DNA of 49,239 nucleotides, taken from contig JAJYLC010000005.1 in assembly GCA_021787935.1 (NCBI GenBank), positions 1-49,239 on the forward strand, written 5' to 3'. A program made the translations under genes and the position numbers. Origin of the DNA: Chloroflexota bacterium. Lineage in GTDB: Bacteria > Chloroflexota > Dehalococcoidia > SZUA-161. Within the stretch, counting starts at the first letter, position 1, and the number at the start of each line of letters is the position of its first letter. Below the pieces are notes generated by a model, which was not told the origin of the DNA, searched no databases, and saw only the letters and a list, made by a program, of their open reading frames with translations. This document shows, one piece after another, positions 9,877 through 19,026 of the stretch.

Positions 9877-10380
9877 ATGGCGATTATGCCCGTAATCAAA
9901 ATGGATAACCCCGTGCTTCACCGGAAAGCGAAAAAAGTAAGGAAAATAGATAGCTCCATTCAGAAGCTCATCGACGATATGATCGATACTATGCACGACG
10001 TTGAAGGAGTGGGACTGGCCGCCCCCCAGGTCGGAGTCCCTCTGCAGGTAATTGTAATCCAAATGCCTGATGAAGAAGAGGTGATCACGCTCATCAACCC
10101 CGAGATATTGAAAAACTCGGAGGAGAGTGAAATGATGACAGAAGGCTGCCTCAGCTTGCCCGGTTACAGAGGCGAGGTGAAGCGCTTCACCTCGGTCACA
10201 GTGAAAGCACGCGATCGTGAGGGCAAGCTGATTCGGGTCAGGGGAGAGGGCCTCATGGCCCAAGCCCTCCAGCACGAGGTGGACCACATCAATGGCATAG
10301 TTTTCGTTGACCATCTGGATAGCATGGACAAGCTGGAGAAAACCAAGGAAGAGGATGAGGAAGAGGCAGGCAGCATCTAG
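9877..10380 (+). CDS. def: peptide deformylase
   Basis: This 167-residue metallohydrolase removes the formyl group from the initiator methionine of new proteins. All three motifs are present: GVGLAAP at 44-50, EGCLSLP at 89-95 (metal-binding Cys91) and HEVDH at 133-137 (two metal-binding His and the catalytic Glu). I chose ATG at 9877 because AAGGG at 9865-9869 precedes it by 7 bases; the open frame extends further upstream without conserved residues. The acidic C-terminal tail is common and probably unstructured. cca follows after 12 bases. Confidence 0.97.
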   Translation: MAIMPVIKMDNPVLHRKAKKVRKIDSSIQKLIDDMIDTMHDVEGVGLAAPQVGVPLQVIVIQMPDEEEVITLINPEILKNSEESEMMTEGCLSLPGYRGEVKRFTSVTVKARDREGKLIRVRGEGLMAQALQHEVDHINGIVFVDHLDSMDKLEKTKEEDEEEAGSI

Positions 10381-10392
10381 AAGAAATACTTA

Positions 10393-11892
10393 ATGACTAA
10401 TCTTGCTAAAGAGAGGCTGAAGATTTACGTCCCCGGGGAGGCAGCTTCACTCCTGGAAAAGCTAGGAGAGTTCCTTCGGCAGCGCAACATCAATTGCTAT
10501 GTTGTAGGCGGTTTTGTCCGCGATGGACTGATGGGGCGAACCAATAGCGACATCGACCTCGCAGTGGCCGGTGATGCCCTAGAAACCGCATCTGAAGTAG
10601 CCAGGGCTTTTAGCGCCAGGATGGTGCCTCTAGATGAGGTAAACCAGGTTGCCAGGGTAGTTTTCCTCCAGGCCGGCTACCAGTGGCATCTCGACTTTGC
10701 CACTATACGGGGCAGCATCGAGGAAGACCTCAGGCTCCGCGATTTCACCGTAAACGCTATCGCCGTAAAGCTGTCCGAAGCAAAGGGAAACTGGCCTCGA
10801 GTTGAAATTATCGACCCCTTGGGTGGATTTAGCGACCTGGGTCTGAAGATAGTGCGCGCGGTAAGCGATACGAGCTTCCGGCAGGACCCGGCGCGCCTTC
10901 TCAGAGCAGTTCGCCTCGCAGCTACGCTCGATTTCACTATTGAGCCTGATACCGAAGCGCTGATACAACGAGATAGTAGACTGATCACTAATGTGGCCGC
11001 TGAACGGCTTCGTGACGAGATAGGCTATATCCTCGAAACGCACAAGGCATATCAATCATTCCGCTATCTCGACCGGCTGGGCCTGCTCGCCCTTCTGATG
11101 CCTGAGCTAACCAGCTCCAGAGGGGTAACACAGCCCAAGGAGCATTTCTGGGACGTCTTCGAGCACTCACTGGAAACAGTTGCCTGCATAGAGCGGCTGC
11201 TTAGAGAGCAAGATAACAGCAAGGAAGACGAAATTATCTCCCAGGCACCCTGGTCGTCGGACCTCGCTGACTACTTCGGCCAGCGCAGCGCAGGGGGACG
11301 GACCAGAAAGGCTTTGTTGAAACTGGCGGCGCTGCTCCACGATATCGGCAAACCTGCTGCTAAAACAATAGAGCAAAGTGGGCGGATGCGCTTTCTGGGC
11401 CATGCCAAAGGTGGAGCGTCGATGGCAGTTCAAATCATGGAGCGGTTAAGGTTCAGCAACCGTGAGATAAAGATGGTGCAGTTGATGATAGAGCACCACC
11501 TGCGCCCGGGATATCTGCTGTCTGAAGACATGCCCTCACGCCGTGCCATTTATAGATATTTCAGAGACACTGTAGATGTAGGTATAGATACCCTGTTCCT
11601 CGGCCTTGCCGACCACCTGGCAGCTCGAGGGCCTACGCTCGACCTCGACCAGTGGCGCAAACATGTAGAGGTAACGCAATATATCCTCGCCAAATGGTTC
11701 GAGGGAAAAGCCACAGTCGCGCCACCAAAGTTGATAGATGGACACATTTTAATGGAGAAGTTGGGAATAAGCGCTGGCCCGCAAATCGGCCAATTGCTGG
11801 AGATGGTAAGAGAAGCACAGGCCGCAGGCGAGATAAATACCGCTGAAGAAGCACTCGACCTTGTAAGAAAGCATCTGGAGAATAATCAGTGA
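10393..11892 (+). CDS. cca: CCA-adding tRNA nucleotidyltransferase / poly(A) polymerase family with HD domain
   Basis: This 499-residue class II nucleotidyltransferase has the GGFVRDGLMGR and DIDLAV metal-binding motifs near residues 38-60, an RDFTVNAIA motif and an RRDPARLLRAVRLA-like neck. A C-terminal HD phosphohydrolase-type domain (HDIGKPAAK near residue 316) follows. It adds or repairs the 3' CCA of tRNAs. The tRNA-Thr in this window has no encoded CCA, so such an enzyme is needed. Some relatives are A-adding or poly(A) polymerases, and sequence alone does not settle which. The stop overlaps the GTG start of secD by 4 bases. Confidence 0.93.
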   Translation: MTNLAKERLKIYVPGEAASLLEKLGEFLRQRNINCYVVGGFVRDGLMGRTNSDIDLAVAGDALETASEVARAFSARMVPLDEVNQVARVVFLQAGYQWHLDFATIRGSIEEDLRLRDFTVNAIAVKLSEAKGNWPRVEIIDPLGGFSDLGLKIVRAVSDTSFRQDPARLLRAVRLAATLDFTIEPDTEALIQRDSRLITNVAAERLRDEIGYILETHKAYQSFRYLDRLGLLALLMPELTSSRGVTQPKEHFWDVFEHSLETVACIERLLREQDNSKEDEIISQAPWSSDLADYFGQRSAGGRTRKALLKLAALLHDIGKPAAKTIEQSGRMRFLGHAKGGASMAVQIMERLRFSNREIKMVQLMIEHHLRPGYLLSEDMPSRRAIYRYFRDTVDVGIDTLFLGLADHLAARGPTLDLDQWRKHVEVTQYILAKWFEGKATVAPPKLIDGHILMEKLGISAGPQIGQLLEMVREAQAAGEINTAEEALDLVRKHLENNQ

Positions 11893-13268
11893 ACCGCAGA
11901 AACCTCATTATACTTGCTTTTATCATCCTACTGGTCGCATTAGGCCTTGCGGAAGTGCTGGTCAAGAATTCGCCAAGCATAACAGGCGGCAATCCGGGTA
12001 ACAACACTCTGGGAATGAGGCTTGGCCTGGATCTCAGCGGCGGCACTCGCCTTGTCTATCAGGGCAACCTATCCCAGATCGGCAACGAGTCTGTTGCGGA
12101 TGCTATGCAGGGTGCTATACAAATCATCACCAGAAGAGTTGATGCTTATGGCGTTTCTGAGGCGACTATTCAAAAACTCGGCTCTAACGAAATCGTGGTG
12201 CAGCTTCCCGGTATTAGAGATGTGAATGCGGCAATTTCTCTCATCGGCACAACTGCACAACTAGACTTCAAGGAGATGGAGTACGACAGCAGTGGCAATC
12301 CAGTTCTGGATAGCAGCGGCAACCCCATATGGATACCGGCCACAGCAGTCAACAGCAGCGGCCAGGAGGTTCCTTTGACCGGCCAATACCTCAAAAACAA
12401 TGCCCAAGTCGTCTTTGCAGCGAATACTAACGCGCCTGAGGTAGCCTTTAATTTCAACAGCGAGGGGGCAAGTCTATTCTCACAGATCACGGGGCGTCTC
12501 ATCGGCAAGCCGCTGGGGATTTTCCTTGATAATCAACTCATCTCCAGTCCCACAGTTAAAGCTCAGATCGGTGCCAGCGGGGTTATTGACAATATTCCGC
12601 TGAATGAGGCGAAGACCCTGGTTATCCAGCTCAACGCAGGTGCCCTGCCGGTTCCCCTTATAGGGCCCATCGAGCAGACATCCGTAGACCCCACCCTGGG
12701 TGCTGATTCGATACACAAGAGCCTTATCGCCGGGATGGTGGGGGTTATCCTGGTCATAGTATTTATGGTGCTTTACTACCGCCTCCCCGGTGCACTGGCC
12801 AGCACCGCTTTAATAATCTACGGCATACTGATGCTGGCACTGTTCAAACTGATACCGGTGACGCTAACACTACCTGGCATCGCAGGTTTCATCCTGTCCC
12901 TCGGCATGGCGGTTGACGCCAATGTGCTCATTTTCGAGAGATTGAAGGAGGAGCTAAGGGCAGGACGAACCCTTGGTGTGGCGGTAGAAACAGGCTTCAA
13001 CCGTGCCTGGCCTGCTGTACGTGACACCCATGTCACCACCATTATCTCCTGCATTATCCTCTACTGGGTAGGAAGCGCCTTAGTGGAGCCTTCGATGCAA
13101 GGGTTTGCGCTCACTCTCGGCATTGGCGTGGCGCTTAGCCTGTTTAGCGCTGTGATAATCACCAGAACCTTTATACGTCTTCTTGTCGGGACAAACGTAG
13201 CAAATAACCTCCCTCTTTTTGGGGTGTCAAAACCTGAGCAGACATCAAATCCCAAGGAGCAAGGATAG
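11889..13268 (+). CDS. secD: protein translocase subunit SecD
   Basis: This 459-residue membrane protein of the SecDF complex uses the proton motive force to pull secreted proteins out of the SecYEG channel. It has one N-terminal helix and then the LGLDLSGGTRL motif near residue 45. A periplasmic domain of the short, non-enterobacterial type follows, then five C-terminal helices with the VDANVLIFERLKEE signature. A small insertion in the periplasmic part (about residues 135-160) carries two DSSGNP units, echoing the Asn-rich linker in SecF. The GTG start overlaps the cca stop. Confidence 0.96.
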   Translation: MNRRNLIILAFIILLVALGLAEVLVKNSPSITGGNPGNNTLGMRLGLDLSGGTRLVYQGNLSQIGNESVADAMQGAIQIITRRVDAYGVSEATIQKLGSNEIVVQLPGIRDVNAAISLIGTTAQLDFKEMEYDSSGNPVLDSSGNPIWIPATAVNSSGQEVPLTGQYLKNNAQVVFAANTNAPEVAFNFNSEGASLFSQITGRLIGKPLGIFLDNQLISSPTVKAQIGASGVIDNIPLNEAKTLVIQLNAGALPVPLIGPIEQTSVDPTLGADSIHKSLIAGMVGVILVIVFMVLYYRLPGALASTALIIYGILMLALFKLIPVTLTLPGIAGFILSLGMAVDANVLIFERLKEELRAGRTLGVAVETGFNRAWPAVRDTHVTTIISCIILYWVGSALVEPSMQGFALTLGIGVALSLFSAVIITRTFIRLLVGTNVANNLPLFGVSKPEQTSNPKEQG

Positions 13269-14495
13269 TTGTTAGACTTTGTAAGCAAAAGAAAATGGTT
13301 TTTCCTGCTATCAGGGCTCTTCATTGTCGCCGGCATCATTGCAATGATAGTATCCGGGCTTAATCTGGGCCTGGAATTCAGCAGCGGTACTACCATGACC
13401 CTGCTCTTCGAAAAACATGTCGCCGAGGCAGATCTAAGAAGCGCCTTTGCTAATCTGGGGTATTCCGATGCCATAATCCAGAGCAGCGCCCAGGATACTT
13501 TCTTACTCCAGGGCCTGGCGCTGTCCCCCCAGCAAACTCAGAGAGACCAAGAAGAGGCGCAATTAGCCGACAACCTCCAGACAAAATTTACTACGACTGT
13601 CAGGACTGTTGAATTCACCCCATTGGGAAATTCGACGTCAGGGAACAACACTATAGGAAACATTACTGTGGGAAATACCACGTCAGGCAACAACACATCA
13701 GGGAACACCACTCTTGCCCTTATATTCGGTAAACCCGTAGCGCCAAGCGATGTGAGTAGTGAACTTGCTACTCTCGGATATACAGGCGTAACTATACAGG
13801 AGACAAGCCTCGATACATACTTTGTGAGAACAAGAGCCATCTCTACGGCAGAGCAGGGACAGATAAAGCAATCTCTGGAGCAGAAATTCGGGCCTATGGA
13901 TTTTCTGGATTTCACCACTATATCTCCTGAGGTGTCGGGGCAGCGTGTCAAGTATAATATCTACGCCATAATAGCAGCTTCTGTGGCGATTCTGCTGTAT
14001 ATGGCCTGGGCCTTCCGCAAACTGCCCAATCCTTTCAAGTATGGAGCGTGTGCAATAGTGGCAGTCCTTCACGACGTCCTCATAATGCTGACGGTCTTCG
14101 CCATCTTTAGAATAGCAGTTGACTCTATGTTTATCATCGCAGTATTGACCATAGTTGGCTTCGGTGTGACTAATGTCATCGTGGTGTTCGACCGACTCCG
14201 AGAGAGCAACGTCATGGCAGGTCGCTTCGATCTCAGCACCAGGGTTAATCTGGGCATTACCGAGACCATAACCAGGTCGGTCAACACGAGCTTGACCGTA
14301 TTGTTTACCCTTTTTGCGCTCTTCGCCTTCGGCGGCTCGACCATCCACAACTTCATACTGGCGTTGATCGTTGGAGTCGTCGCCAGCACCTACAGCTCGC
14401 TGGCCATTGCCCCCCAACTGCTGGTATCATGGGAAAGCGGCGATTTCGGCAGGCTCTTTAGCTGGCTACCGATACGGCGTCAGCAAGCTAAGTAA
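13269..14495 (+). CDS. secF: protein translocase subunit SecF with duplicated extracytoplasmic domain
   Basis: This 408-residue partner of SecD is noticeably longer than the usual 290-330. The N-terminal helix (11-30) and LGLEFSSGT motif, and the C-terminal helices with VFDRLRE, are standard. The extra length is extracytoplasmic: residues about 42-119 and 148-221 are clearly related to each other (TLLFEKHV.. against ALIFGKPV.., NLGYSDAIIQ against TLGYTGVTIQ, DTFLLQ against DTYFVR). They are joined by a Gly-Asn-Thr-rich linker (120-148). The start is TTG at 13269, directly after the secD stop, with AGGAG at 13255-13259 nine bases upstream. Confidence 0.95.
   Translation: MLDFVSKRKWFFLLSGLFIVAGIIAMIVSGLNLGLEFSSGTTMTLLFEKHVAEADLRSAFANLGYSDAIIQSSAQDTFLLQGLALSPQQTQRDQEEAQLADNLQTKFTTTVRTVEFTPLGNSTSGNNTIGNITVGNTTSGNNTSGNTTLALIFGKPVAPSDVSSELATLGYTGVTIQETSLDTYFVRTRAISTAEQGQIKQSLEQKFGPMDFLDFTTISPEVSGQRVKYNIYAIIAASVAILLYMAWAFRKLPNPFKYGACAIVAVLHDVLIMLTVFAIFRIAVDSMFIIAVLTIVGFGVTNVIVVFDRLRESNVMAGRFDLSTRVNLGITETITRSVNTSLTVLFTLFALFAFGGSTIHNFILALIVGVVASTYSSLAIAPQLLVSWESGDFGRLFSWLPIRRQQAK
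13629..13712 (+). repeat. in-frame GN(T/S) linker repeats inside secF
   Basis: About 28 codons encode recurring units such as GNNT, GNIT, GNTTSGN and GNTT. They are in frame and sit exactly between the two copies of the duplicated domain, so this is a protein linker rather than a non-coding tandem repeat. Slipped-strand expansion is a plausible origin. Confidence 0.8.
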
Positions 14496-14541
14496 GCTTT
14501 CTATACTCCAAAAGTACCCCGAAAAACCTCGTAAAAACCTC

Positions 14542-14570
14542 TTGACAACATCTAGATGTTGTGTTACCTT
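14542..14570 (+). promoter_or_regulatory. nrdR-nrdJ promoter overlapped by an 18-bp palindrome
   Basis: TTGACA at 14542-14547 and TACCTT at 14565-14570 are 17 bases apart. A perfect palindrome at 14545-14562 (centre CTAG) covers part of the -35 box and most of the spacer. This is a natural position for an operator. Confidence 0.6.
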
Positions 14571-14579
14571 GATTCCGCA

Positions 14580-14595
14580 CCACAATATGTTGGGT
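14580..14595 (+). promoter_or_regulatory. NrdR-box-like site
   Basis: The 16 bases CCACAATATGTTGGGT match about 13 of 16 positions of the NrdR-box consensus as I remember it (ACACAATATATTGTGT-like). They lie just downstream of the -10 element and upstream of nrdR itself. Autoregulation of nrdR-nrdJ would be expected. Confidence 0.5.
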
Positions 14596-14610
14596 GGGTG
14601 AGGTATCTCT

Positions 14611-15150
14611 ATGAAGTGTCCTTTTTGCGGCTATATAGATTCCAAGGTTATCGATTCTCGCGATGTGAATGACACCATCCGCCGCCGCCGCGAATGTCTC
14701 GGCTGCAGGCTCAGGTTCACCACACACGAGAGGATACAAACCAGCAACCTGGTTATTATAAAAAAGGACCAGCGTCGTGAGGAGTTCAATCGGGAGAAGC
14801 TGACAACTGGTATTCGAAAGGCCTGCGAGAAACGCCCGCTGCCCACAGGAGCCGTTGAGAAGCTGGTAGATGAGGTTGAAAACGAGCTGCATAGCCTGGG
14901 CAAGGCCGAGATACCCAGCTCAGTGGTGGGAGAGATTGTGATGGAGAAATTGAAGGAGCTGGACCATATCGCTTATATTCGTTTCGCCAGCGTATACCGC
15001 GATTTCGCCGACATCACCAGCCTCAAGCGTGAGGTGGATACCCTCATCGCTGCTAAAGACATCGTCAGCCAGCTACCTCTCCTGCCCAAAGAGGAAGTAA
15101 GCGTTTCTGGTAGGAAGAAAAGGTCTGCTCCCTCAAGACGTCCCCGGTAA
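14611..15150 (+). CDS. nrdR: transcriptional repressor of ribonucleotide reductase genes NrdR
   Basis: This 179-residue regulator has an N-terminal zinc ribbon (CPFCG at 3-7 and CLGCRLRFTTHE at about 31-42) followed by an ATP-cone domain (residues about 49-135, KKDQRREEFNREKL and the RFASVYRDF motif). It senses ATP/dATP and represses ribonucleotide reductase genes. It directly precedes nrdJ with a 44-base gap, so target and regulator are co-transcribed. It is some 25 residues longer than typical because of a basic C-terminal tail rich in Arg, Lys and Ser. Confidence 0.97.
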   Translation: MKCPFCGYIDSKVIDSRDVNDTIRRRRECLGCRLRFTTHERIQTSNLVIIKKDQRREEFNREKLTTGIRKACEKRPLPTGAVEKLVDEVENELHSLGKAEIPSSVVGEIVMEKLKELDHIAYIRFASVYRDFADITSLKREVDTLIAAKDIVSQLPLLPKEEVSVSGRKKRSAPSRRPR

Positions 15151-15194
15151 ATCTCTCTATGGAATAATTATTGTATAAGAGCGGGGTAATTGTT

Positions 15195-17801
15195 ATGAGC
15201 AGCGATAATGGAAAGAACAATAAGGCAGAGCGACTTTTGCGCAATAAGATTGCTCGCACTATCTTCACCTACGCTGAATCTATGGGCATCTCAGACAGAG
15301 AGGTGATCGAGCAGCTAACTGACCAGGTCATTGACAGCCTGGAGCATGTACCTGCCCTGCCCGGCATGGAACACCTTGCCCCCATAACAAGAAGGCCAGT
15401 TCAAGATACGGAGATCCAATCCATGGTAAGAAGCATACTTGACCAGAGAAAAGTCGAAGAGGTTCCCACACCGCCGGAAAAAGAGAAGAAAAAGCCTGCT
15501 AAAGCAGCTAGAAAAATTCCTGTCATGATTACAGAAACTAAGAAGGAAAAATCAATAATATCGCCCAACGCGAGGGCTGTCCTCGAAAGAAGGTACTTGA
15601 TTAAGGATGAAAAAGGTCAGGTGGTCGAGAGCCCCGAGGATATGTTCCGCCGCGTGGCCCATCACATCGCCGCTACGGATTTGCTTTACAACCCCAAAGC
15701 CGATATCACAGAAAGAGAAGAGGAGTTCTACCAGGCGATGGTGAACATGGAGTTTTTGCCCAACTCGCCTACCTTAATGAACGCCGGGCGTGAGTTGGGA
15801 CAACTTTCGGCCTGCTTCGTCCTGCCCATAGACGACTCCATGAGCTCCATTTTCGACACCCTGAAATACACGGCACTCATCCACAAGAGCGGGGGCGGCA
15901 CCGGCTTCTCTTTCTCCCGACTGCGCCCTGAAGGAGACCTGGTAGGCTCTACCGGAGGCGTAGCCAGCGGCCCTGTATCTTTCATGAAAGCCTTTGACGC
16001 AGCCACAGAGCAAATCAAGCAGGGAGGCAAACGGCGCGGCGCCAACATGGCTATTCTCAACGTCGACCATCCCGACATATTGAAGTTCATCGCTGCTAAG
16101 GAGGACAACACATCCCTCACCAACTTTAATATTTCGGTGGCCATATCTGAGAAGTTCATGAAGGCCGTGGAGAGCGGCAGCGACTATGAACTCATAAATC
16201 CCCGCACCAGAAAAGTGGTGGACAAACAGAACTCCAAAGAGGTATTCGACCGCATAGTGGGCATGGCCTGGAAGAACGGAGACCCCGGCATTGTGTTCCT
16301 CGACCGGGTCAATAGAGACAACCCGACACCCAAACTCGGGATGGTCGAGAGCACTAATCCGTGCGGTGAACAGCCTCTCCTTCCTTACGAATCATGCAAC
16401 CTGGGCTCGATCAACCTGTCCAAGATGGTGAACAAAAACAATGGCGCCACTACTGTTGATTATGTAAAGTTAGAGAAATCGGTGAGAATGGCTGTCAGGT
16501 TCCTGGACAATGTCATAGATGTCAACAAGTTCCCTCTGCCCAAGATAGAAGAGATGACCAAGCTCACCAGGAAGATCGGCCTGGGTGTAATGGGGTTCGC
16601 CGACCTCCTCATCATGCTGGGGATACCCTATGATTCCGAGGAGGCACTTAAAACTGCCGAGCGCCTGATGAAATTCATCAGCGACAAAGCCACCGAGGCT
16701 TCTGCGGAGCTAGCTCAAGAAAGAAGCGTATTCCCTGCTTTCGAAGGCAGTATCTATGACAGGCCAGGCAGCCCCAGAGTGAGAAATGCCACCAGGACTA
16801 CCATTGCCCCTACCGGCACACTGAGCATAATCGCCGGATGTTCCAGCGGCATCGAGCCGCTGTTCGCCCTGAGCTACACCCGCACTATCCTTGAAGGCAC
16901 AAAGTTGACAGAGGTAAATCCCCTGTTTGAGGAGATAGCGAAGAGAGAGGGTTTCTATTCCAAAGAGCTGATGCAGGATGTAGCCCAGAAAGGGAAGATG
17001 ACGGATATAAAAGGCATCCCGGAAAAGATGAAGCGGCTGTTCGTCACCGCCCACGACATCACCCCGGAATGGCATGTCAGGATGCAGGCAGCCTTTCAGA
17101 GGCATACCGATAATGCCGTCTCCAAGACAGTCAACTTTCCTCACGACGCTACCAAAGAAGACGTGGCCCGGGTCTATATGCTGGCTTACAAAGAGGGCTG
17201 CAAGGGGATAACCATATACAGGGATAGGAGCCGCGAGAGTCAGGTCTTGAGCATCAGCAAGGCCAAAACCGACGATAAGGCAAAATCAACCGAGGAGGCC
17301 AAGCTTGTCCCTAGGGAACGGCCCAGTATCATCAGGGGGTTTACCGAGAAGGTCGCTACAGGATGCGGCAACCTCTATGTCACGGTGAATACCGATGAAC
17401 AGGGGAGGCTTTACGAGGTATTCTGTACCCTGGGTAAAACAGGCGGCTGTGCTTCGGCCCAGCTTGAGGCCATTGGCAGGCTGATTTCTACAGCGTTAAG
17501 GTCAGGAGTTGATATAGAATCCGTCATCAAGCAACTAAAGGGTATCAGGTGCCCATCCATTGCCTGGGATAAGGGGCATGCCACACTCTCCTGTGCCGAT
17601 GCTATCGCCGGGGTGCTGGAAAGACATAAGAGTAATAGCGGGACTGAATCCGGCACTAAAGCTGAGGCTAAAGGCAGCCCCAAAGCAGCGGTGCTATCCG
17701 CTGTCAGGAATCTGGCAGGGCAATGCCCGGAGTGTACCAACTTGCTCATTTACCAGGAAGGCTGCCTAGTCTGTCCCGCCTGCGGGTACACTAAGTGCTA
17801 G
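15195..17801 (+). CDS. nrdJ: adenosylcobalamin-dependent (class II) ribonucleotide reductase
   Basis: This 868-residue enzyme reduces ribonucleotides to deoxyribonucleotides using a B12-generated radical, so it needs no oxygen. Visible are Cys207 (LSACFVLP), the NPCGE catalytic loop at 388-392 (Asn388, Cys390, Glu392), the [24 protein letters not shown] block, a TSCPD-type domain ([13 protein letters not shown]) and a C-terminal Cys-rich tail ([18 protein letters not shown]). The tail probably serves redox relay or zinc binding. I chose ATG at 15195 (MSSDNGKNN) with GGGG upstream over the TTG at 15171. The N-terminal 100 residues lack an obvious ATP-cone. The obligate cobalamin need fits the B12 mutase elsewhere in the window. 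Confidence 0.96.
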   Translation: MSSDNGKNNKAERLLRNKIARTIFTYAESMGISDREVIEQLTDQVIDSLEHVPALPGMEHLAPITRRPVQDTEIQSMVRSILDQRKVEEVPTPPEKEKKKPAKAARKIPVMITETKKEKSIISPNARAVLERRYLIKDEKGQVVESPEDMFRRVAHHIAATDLLYNPKADITEREEEFYQAMVNMEFLPNSPTLMNAGRELGQLSACFVLPIDDSMSSIFDTLKYTALIHKSGGGTGFSFSRLRPEGDLVGSTGGVASGPVSFMKAFDAATEQIKQGGKRRGANMAILNVDHPDILKFIAAKEDNTSLTNFNISVAISEKFMKAVESGSDYELINPRTRKVVDKQNSKEVFDRIVGMAWKNGDPGIVFLDRVNRDNPTPKLGMVESTNPCGEQPLLPYESCNLGSINLSKMVNKNNGATTVDYVKLEKSVRMAVRFLDNVIDVNKFPLPKIEEMTKLTRKIGLGVMGFADLLIMLGIPYDSEEALKTAERLMKFISDKATEASAELAQERSVFPAFEGSIYDRPGSPRVRNATRTTIAPTGTLSIIAGCSSGIEPLFALSYTRTILEGTKLTEVNPLFEEIAKREGFYSKELMQDVAQKGKMTDIKGIPEKMKRLFVTAHDITPEWHVRMQAAFQRHTDNAVSKTVNFPHDATKEDVARVYMLAYKEGCKGITIYRDRSRESQVLSISKAKTDDKAKSTEEAKLVPRERPSIIRGFTEKVATGCGNLYVTVNTDEQGRLYEVFCTLGKTGGCASAQLEAIGRLISTALRSGVDIESVIKQLKGIRCPSIAWDKGHATLSCADAIAGVLERHKSNSGTESGTKAEAKGSPKAAVLSAVRNLAGQCPECTNLLIYQEGCLVCPACGYTKC

Positions 17802-17817
17802 CTGAGAGGAGGTAGAA

Positions 17818-18123
17818 ATGGACACTTTAGTTGCAAACAATTGGAGAGATGCTATTAGGAGACGTCTTCAATTTTTAGGGATAGGTTTAGGTCAAGCTGT
17901 TGAGCGTTTGTCAAATGTAGGAGGGGATACACGCTGGTTCAAGCTCTTCATGAACGAAACAACAGATGAAATTAAACGTGCATATATGGAAGACCTGGTG
18001 CTCGCTCTTGCACCAAACTGGAATGCACGAGGGCAAAGATTCACCCGCCAAAGTTTACAATACTTCAATGACGAGGAACTGCTTAATATTTTCTCTATTG
18101 ACCCGAAACAAACGGGAGATTAG
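17818..18123 (+). CDS. small protein of unknown function paired with an ImmA/IrrE protease
   Basis: I do not recognise this 101-residue protein. It has no membrane segment or metal motif. The N-terminal half has several helix-forming stretches (WRDAIRRRLQFLGIG, QAVERLSNV), and the C-terminal half reads TRQSLQYFNDEELLNIFSI. A very strong ribosome site (AGAGGAGGT) sits just before the ATG, and the protease gene follows after 9 bases, so the two form a unit. Genes before IrrE-type proteases are often regulators or antitoxins cleaved by them, and that role is inferred here only from position. Codon use is visibly more A/T-rich than in nrdJ, suggesting recent arrival. Confidence 0.7.
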   Translation: MDTLVANNWRDAIRRRLQFLGIGLGQAVERLSNVGGDTRWFKLFMNETTDEIKRAYMEDLVLALAPNWNARGQRFTRQSLQYFNDEELLNIFSIDPKQTGD

Positions 18124-18132
18124 AGCCAAGAA

Positions 18133-18936
18133 ATGACGGAATTGACAGAATCTGTTATCAAACAGGCCAGCGAACTGACGCGTCAGCTATTGGCATCCGA
18201 TAGAATTAAGCACGGAATACCGCCCATTTTTGCCGAGGATTATATGCCGCTAGTAGGTGTCAAAAACATTGTTAAAGTGGACTTGGGAGATTTGAGTGCA
18301 CTACTCTTGCCTGGGAAAGATGGTTATTCGATCAAACTGAACATCAACCATCACCCATTAAGACAGAACTTTTCTTGCGCCCACGAAATAGCCCACCTTC
18401 TCCTTGACAAAGCATTATATGAATCCATGCCGCATACTGCTGAGTTTCGTTCCGCCAAGGAATTAGATAACAAACTTAAAGAGAGATTGTGCGAACGGGT
18501 TGCCGCCGAGCTTCTGATGCCAGAGTCACTTTTCTCAGGATATCTTGAACAATGTGGGGTATCAGTAAACTCAATTCAACGTTTAGCCCACATTTTCTAC
18601 ACCTCTATTCCAGCTACCGCCAGACGAATTGCGGAATTGAGCCAAGAGCCCTGCATTGCACTATACTGGAAGCTAGTAAAACGACCTAGATGGAAACAAA
18701 TGAAGCCATGCCTTATTTGGTCTTCTGATTCGCAATATGATATACCTAAATTCATCTCCGTTAGCCCAAATTCAAGCATCTTCCAAGCCTTCCAAGCAGA
18801 TTCAATTATGAAAAAATTCGAGAGTTTTTCCCTCGGTAACATAGGACGGCCTTTCTACATAGAATCAGAAGGGTTTGGTCAGAAGCCACAAAGATATATA
18901 ATTTCCCTCGTATTTCCTCAAAGAAAAAGGACTTAG
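18133..18936 (+). CDS. ImmA/IrrE family metallo-endopeptidase
   Basis: This 267-residue protein has the zinc-protease signature HEIAH at residues 84-88 in FSCAHEIAHLLLD. The third-ligand-type helix ERVAAELLMPESLF follows about 80 residues on, as in ImmA of ICEBs1 and IrrE of Deinococcus. Such proteases cut a partner repressor or antitoxin in response to a signal. The C-terminal about 95 residues (from KRPRWKQMKP) resemble no domain I can name. The partner is probably the small gene immediately upstream. The pair interrupts the run from nrdJ to the radical SAM gene, and its codon use is A/T-rich, consistent with an inserted cassette. Confidence 0.88.
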   Translation: MTELTESVIKQASELTRQLLASDRIKHGIPPIFAEDYMPLVGVKNIVKVDLGDLSALLLPGKDGYSIKLNINHHPLRQNFSCAHEIAHLLLDKALYESMPHTAEFRSAKELDNKLKERLCERVAAELLMPESLFSGYLEQCGVSVNSIQRLAHIFYTSIPATARRIAELSQEPCIALYWKLVKRPRWKQMKPCLIWSSDSQYDIPKFISVSPNSSIFQAFQADSIMKKFESFSLGNIGRPFYIESEGFGQKPQRYIISLVFPQRKRT

Positions 18937-19026
18937 GCTGCACAACCTTGATAGATATAAGAGCAGCATGCATGGCAGCAAAAAATTCTGATTATTATTT
19001 GATTGAGTTAGCTTCTGAGGTTGAAT

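Noticed and set aside
13629-13712. Repeat array that could be mistaken for a CRISPR or microsatellite
   Set aside because: The units are in frame within secF and encode a Gly-Asn-Thr linker; there are no spacers and no cas genes.
13698-14417. 239-codon open frame antisense to secF
   Set aside because: It is a shadow of the secF coding strand, rich in Asp, Gln and His, with no ribosome site or domain.
14545-14562. The 18-bp palindrome as an NrdR box
   Set aside because: Centred alignment matches the NrdR consensus poorly; the better match is at 14580-14595.
15151-15194. Cobalamin riboswitch before nrdJ
   Set aside because: The gap is 44 bases, too short for one; control is more likely by NrdR.
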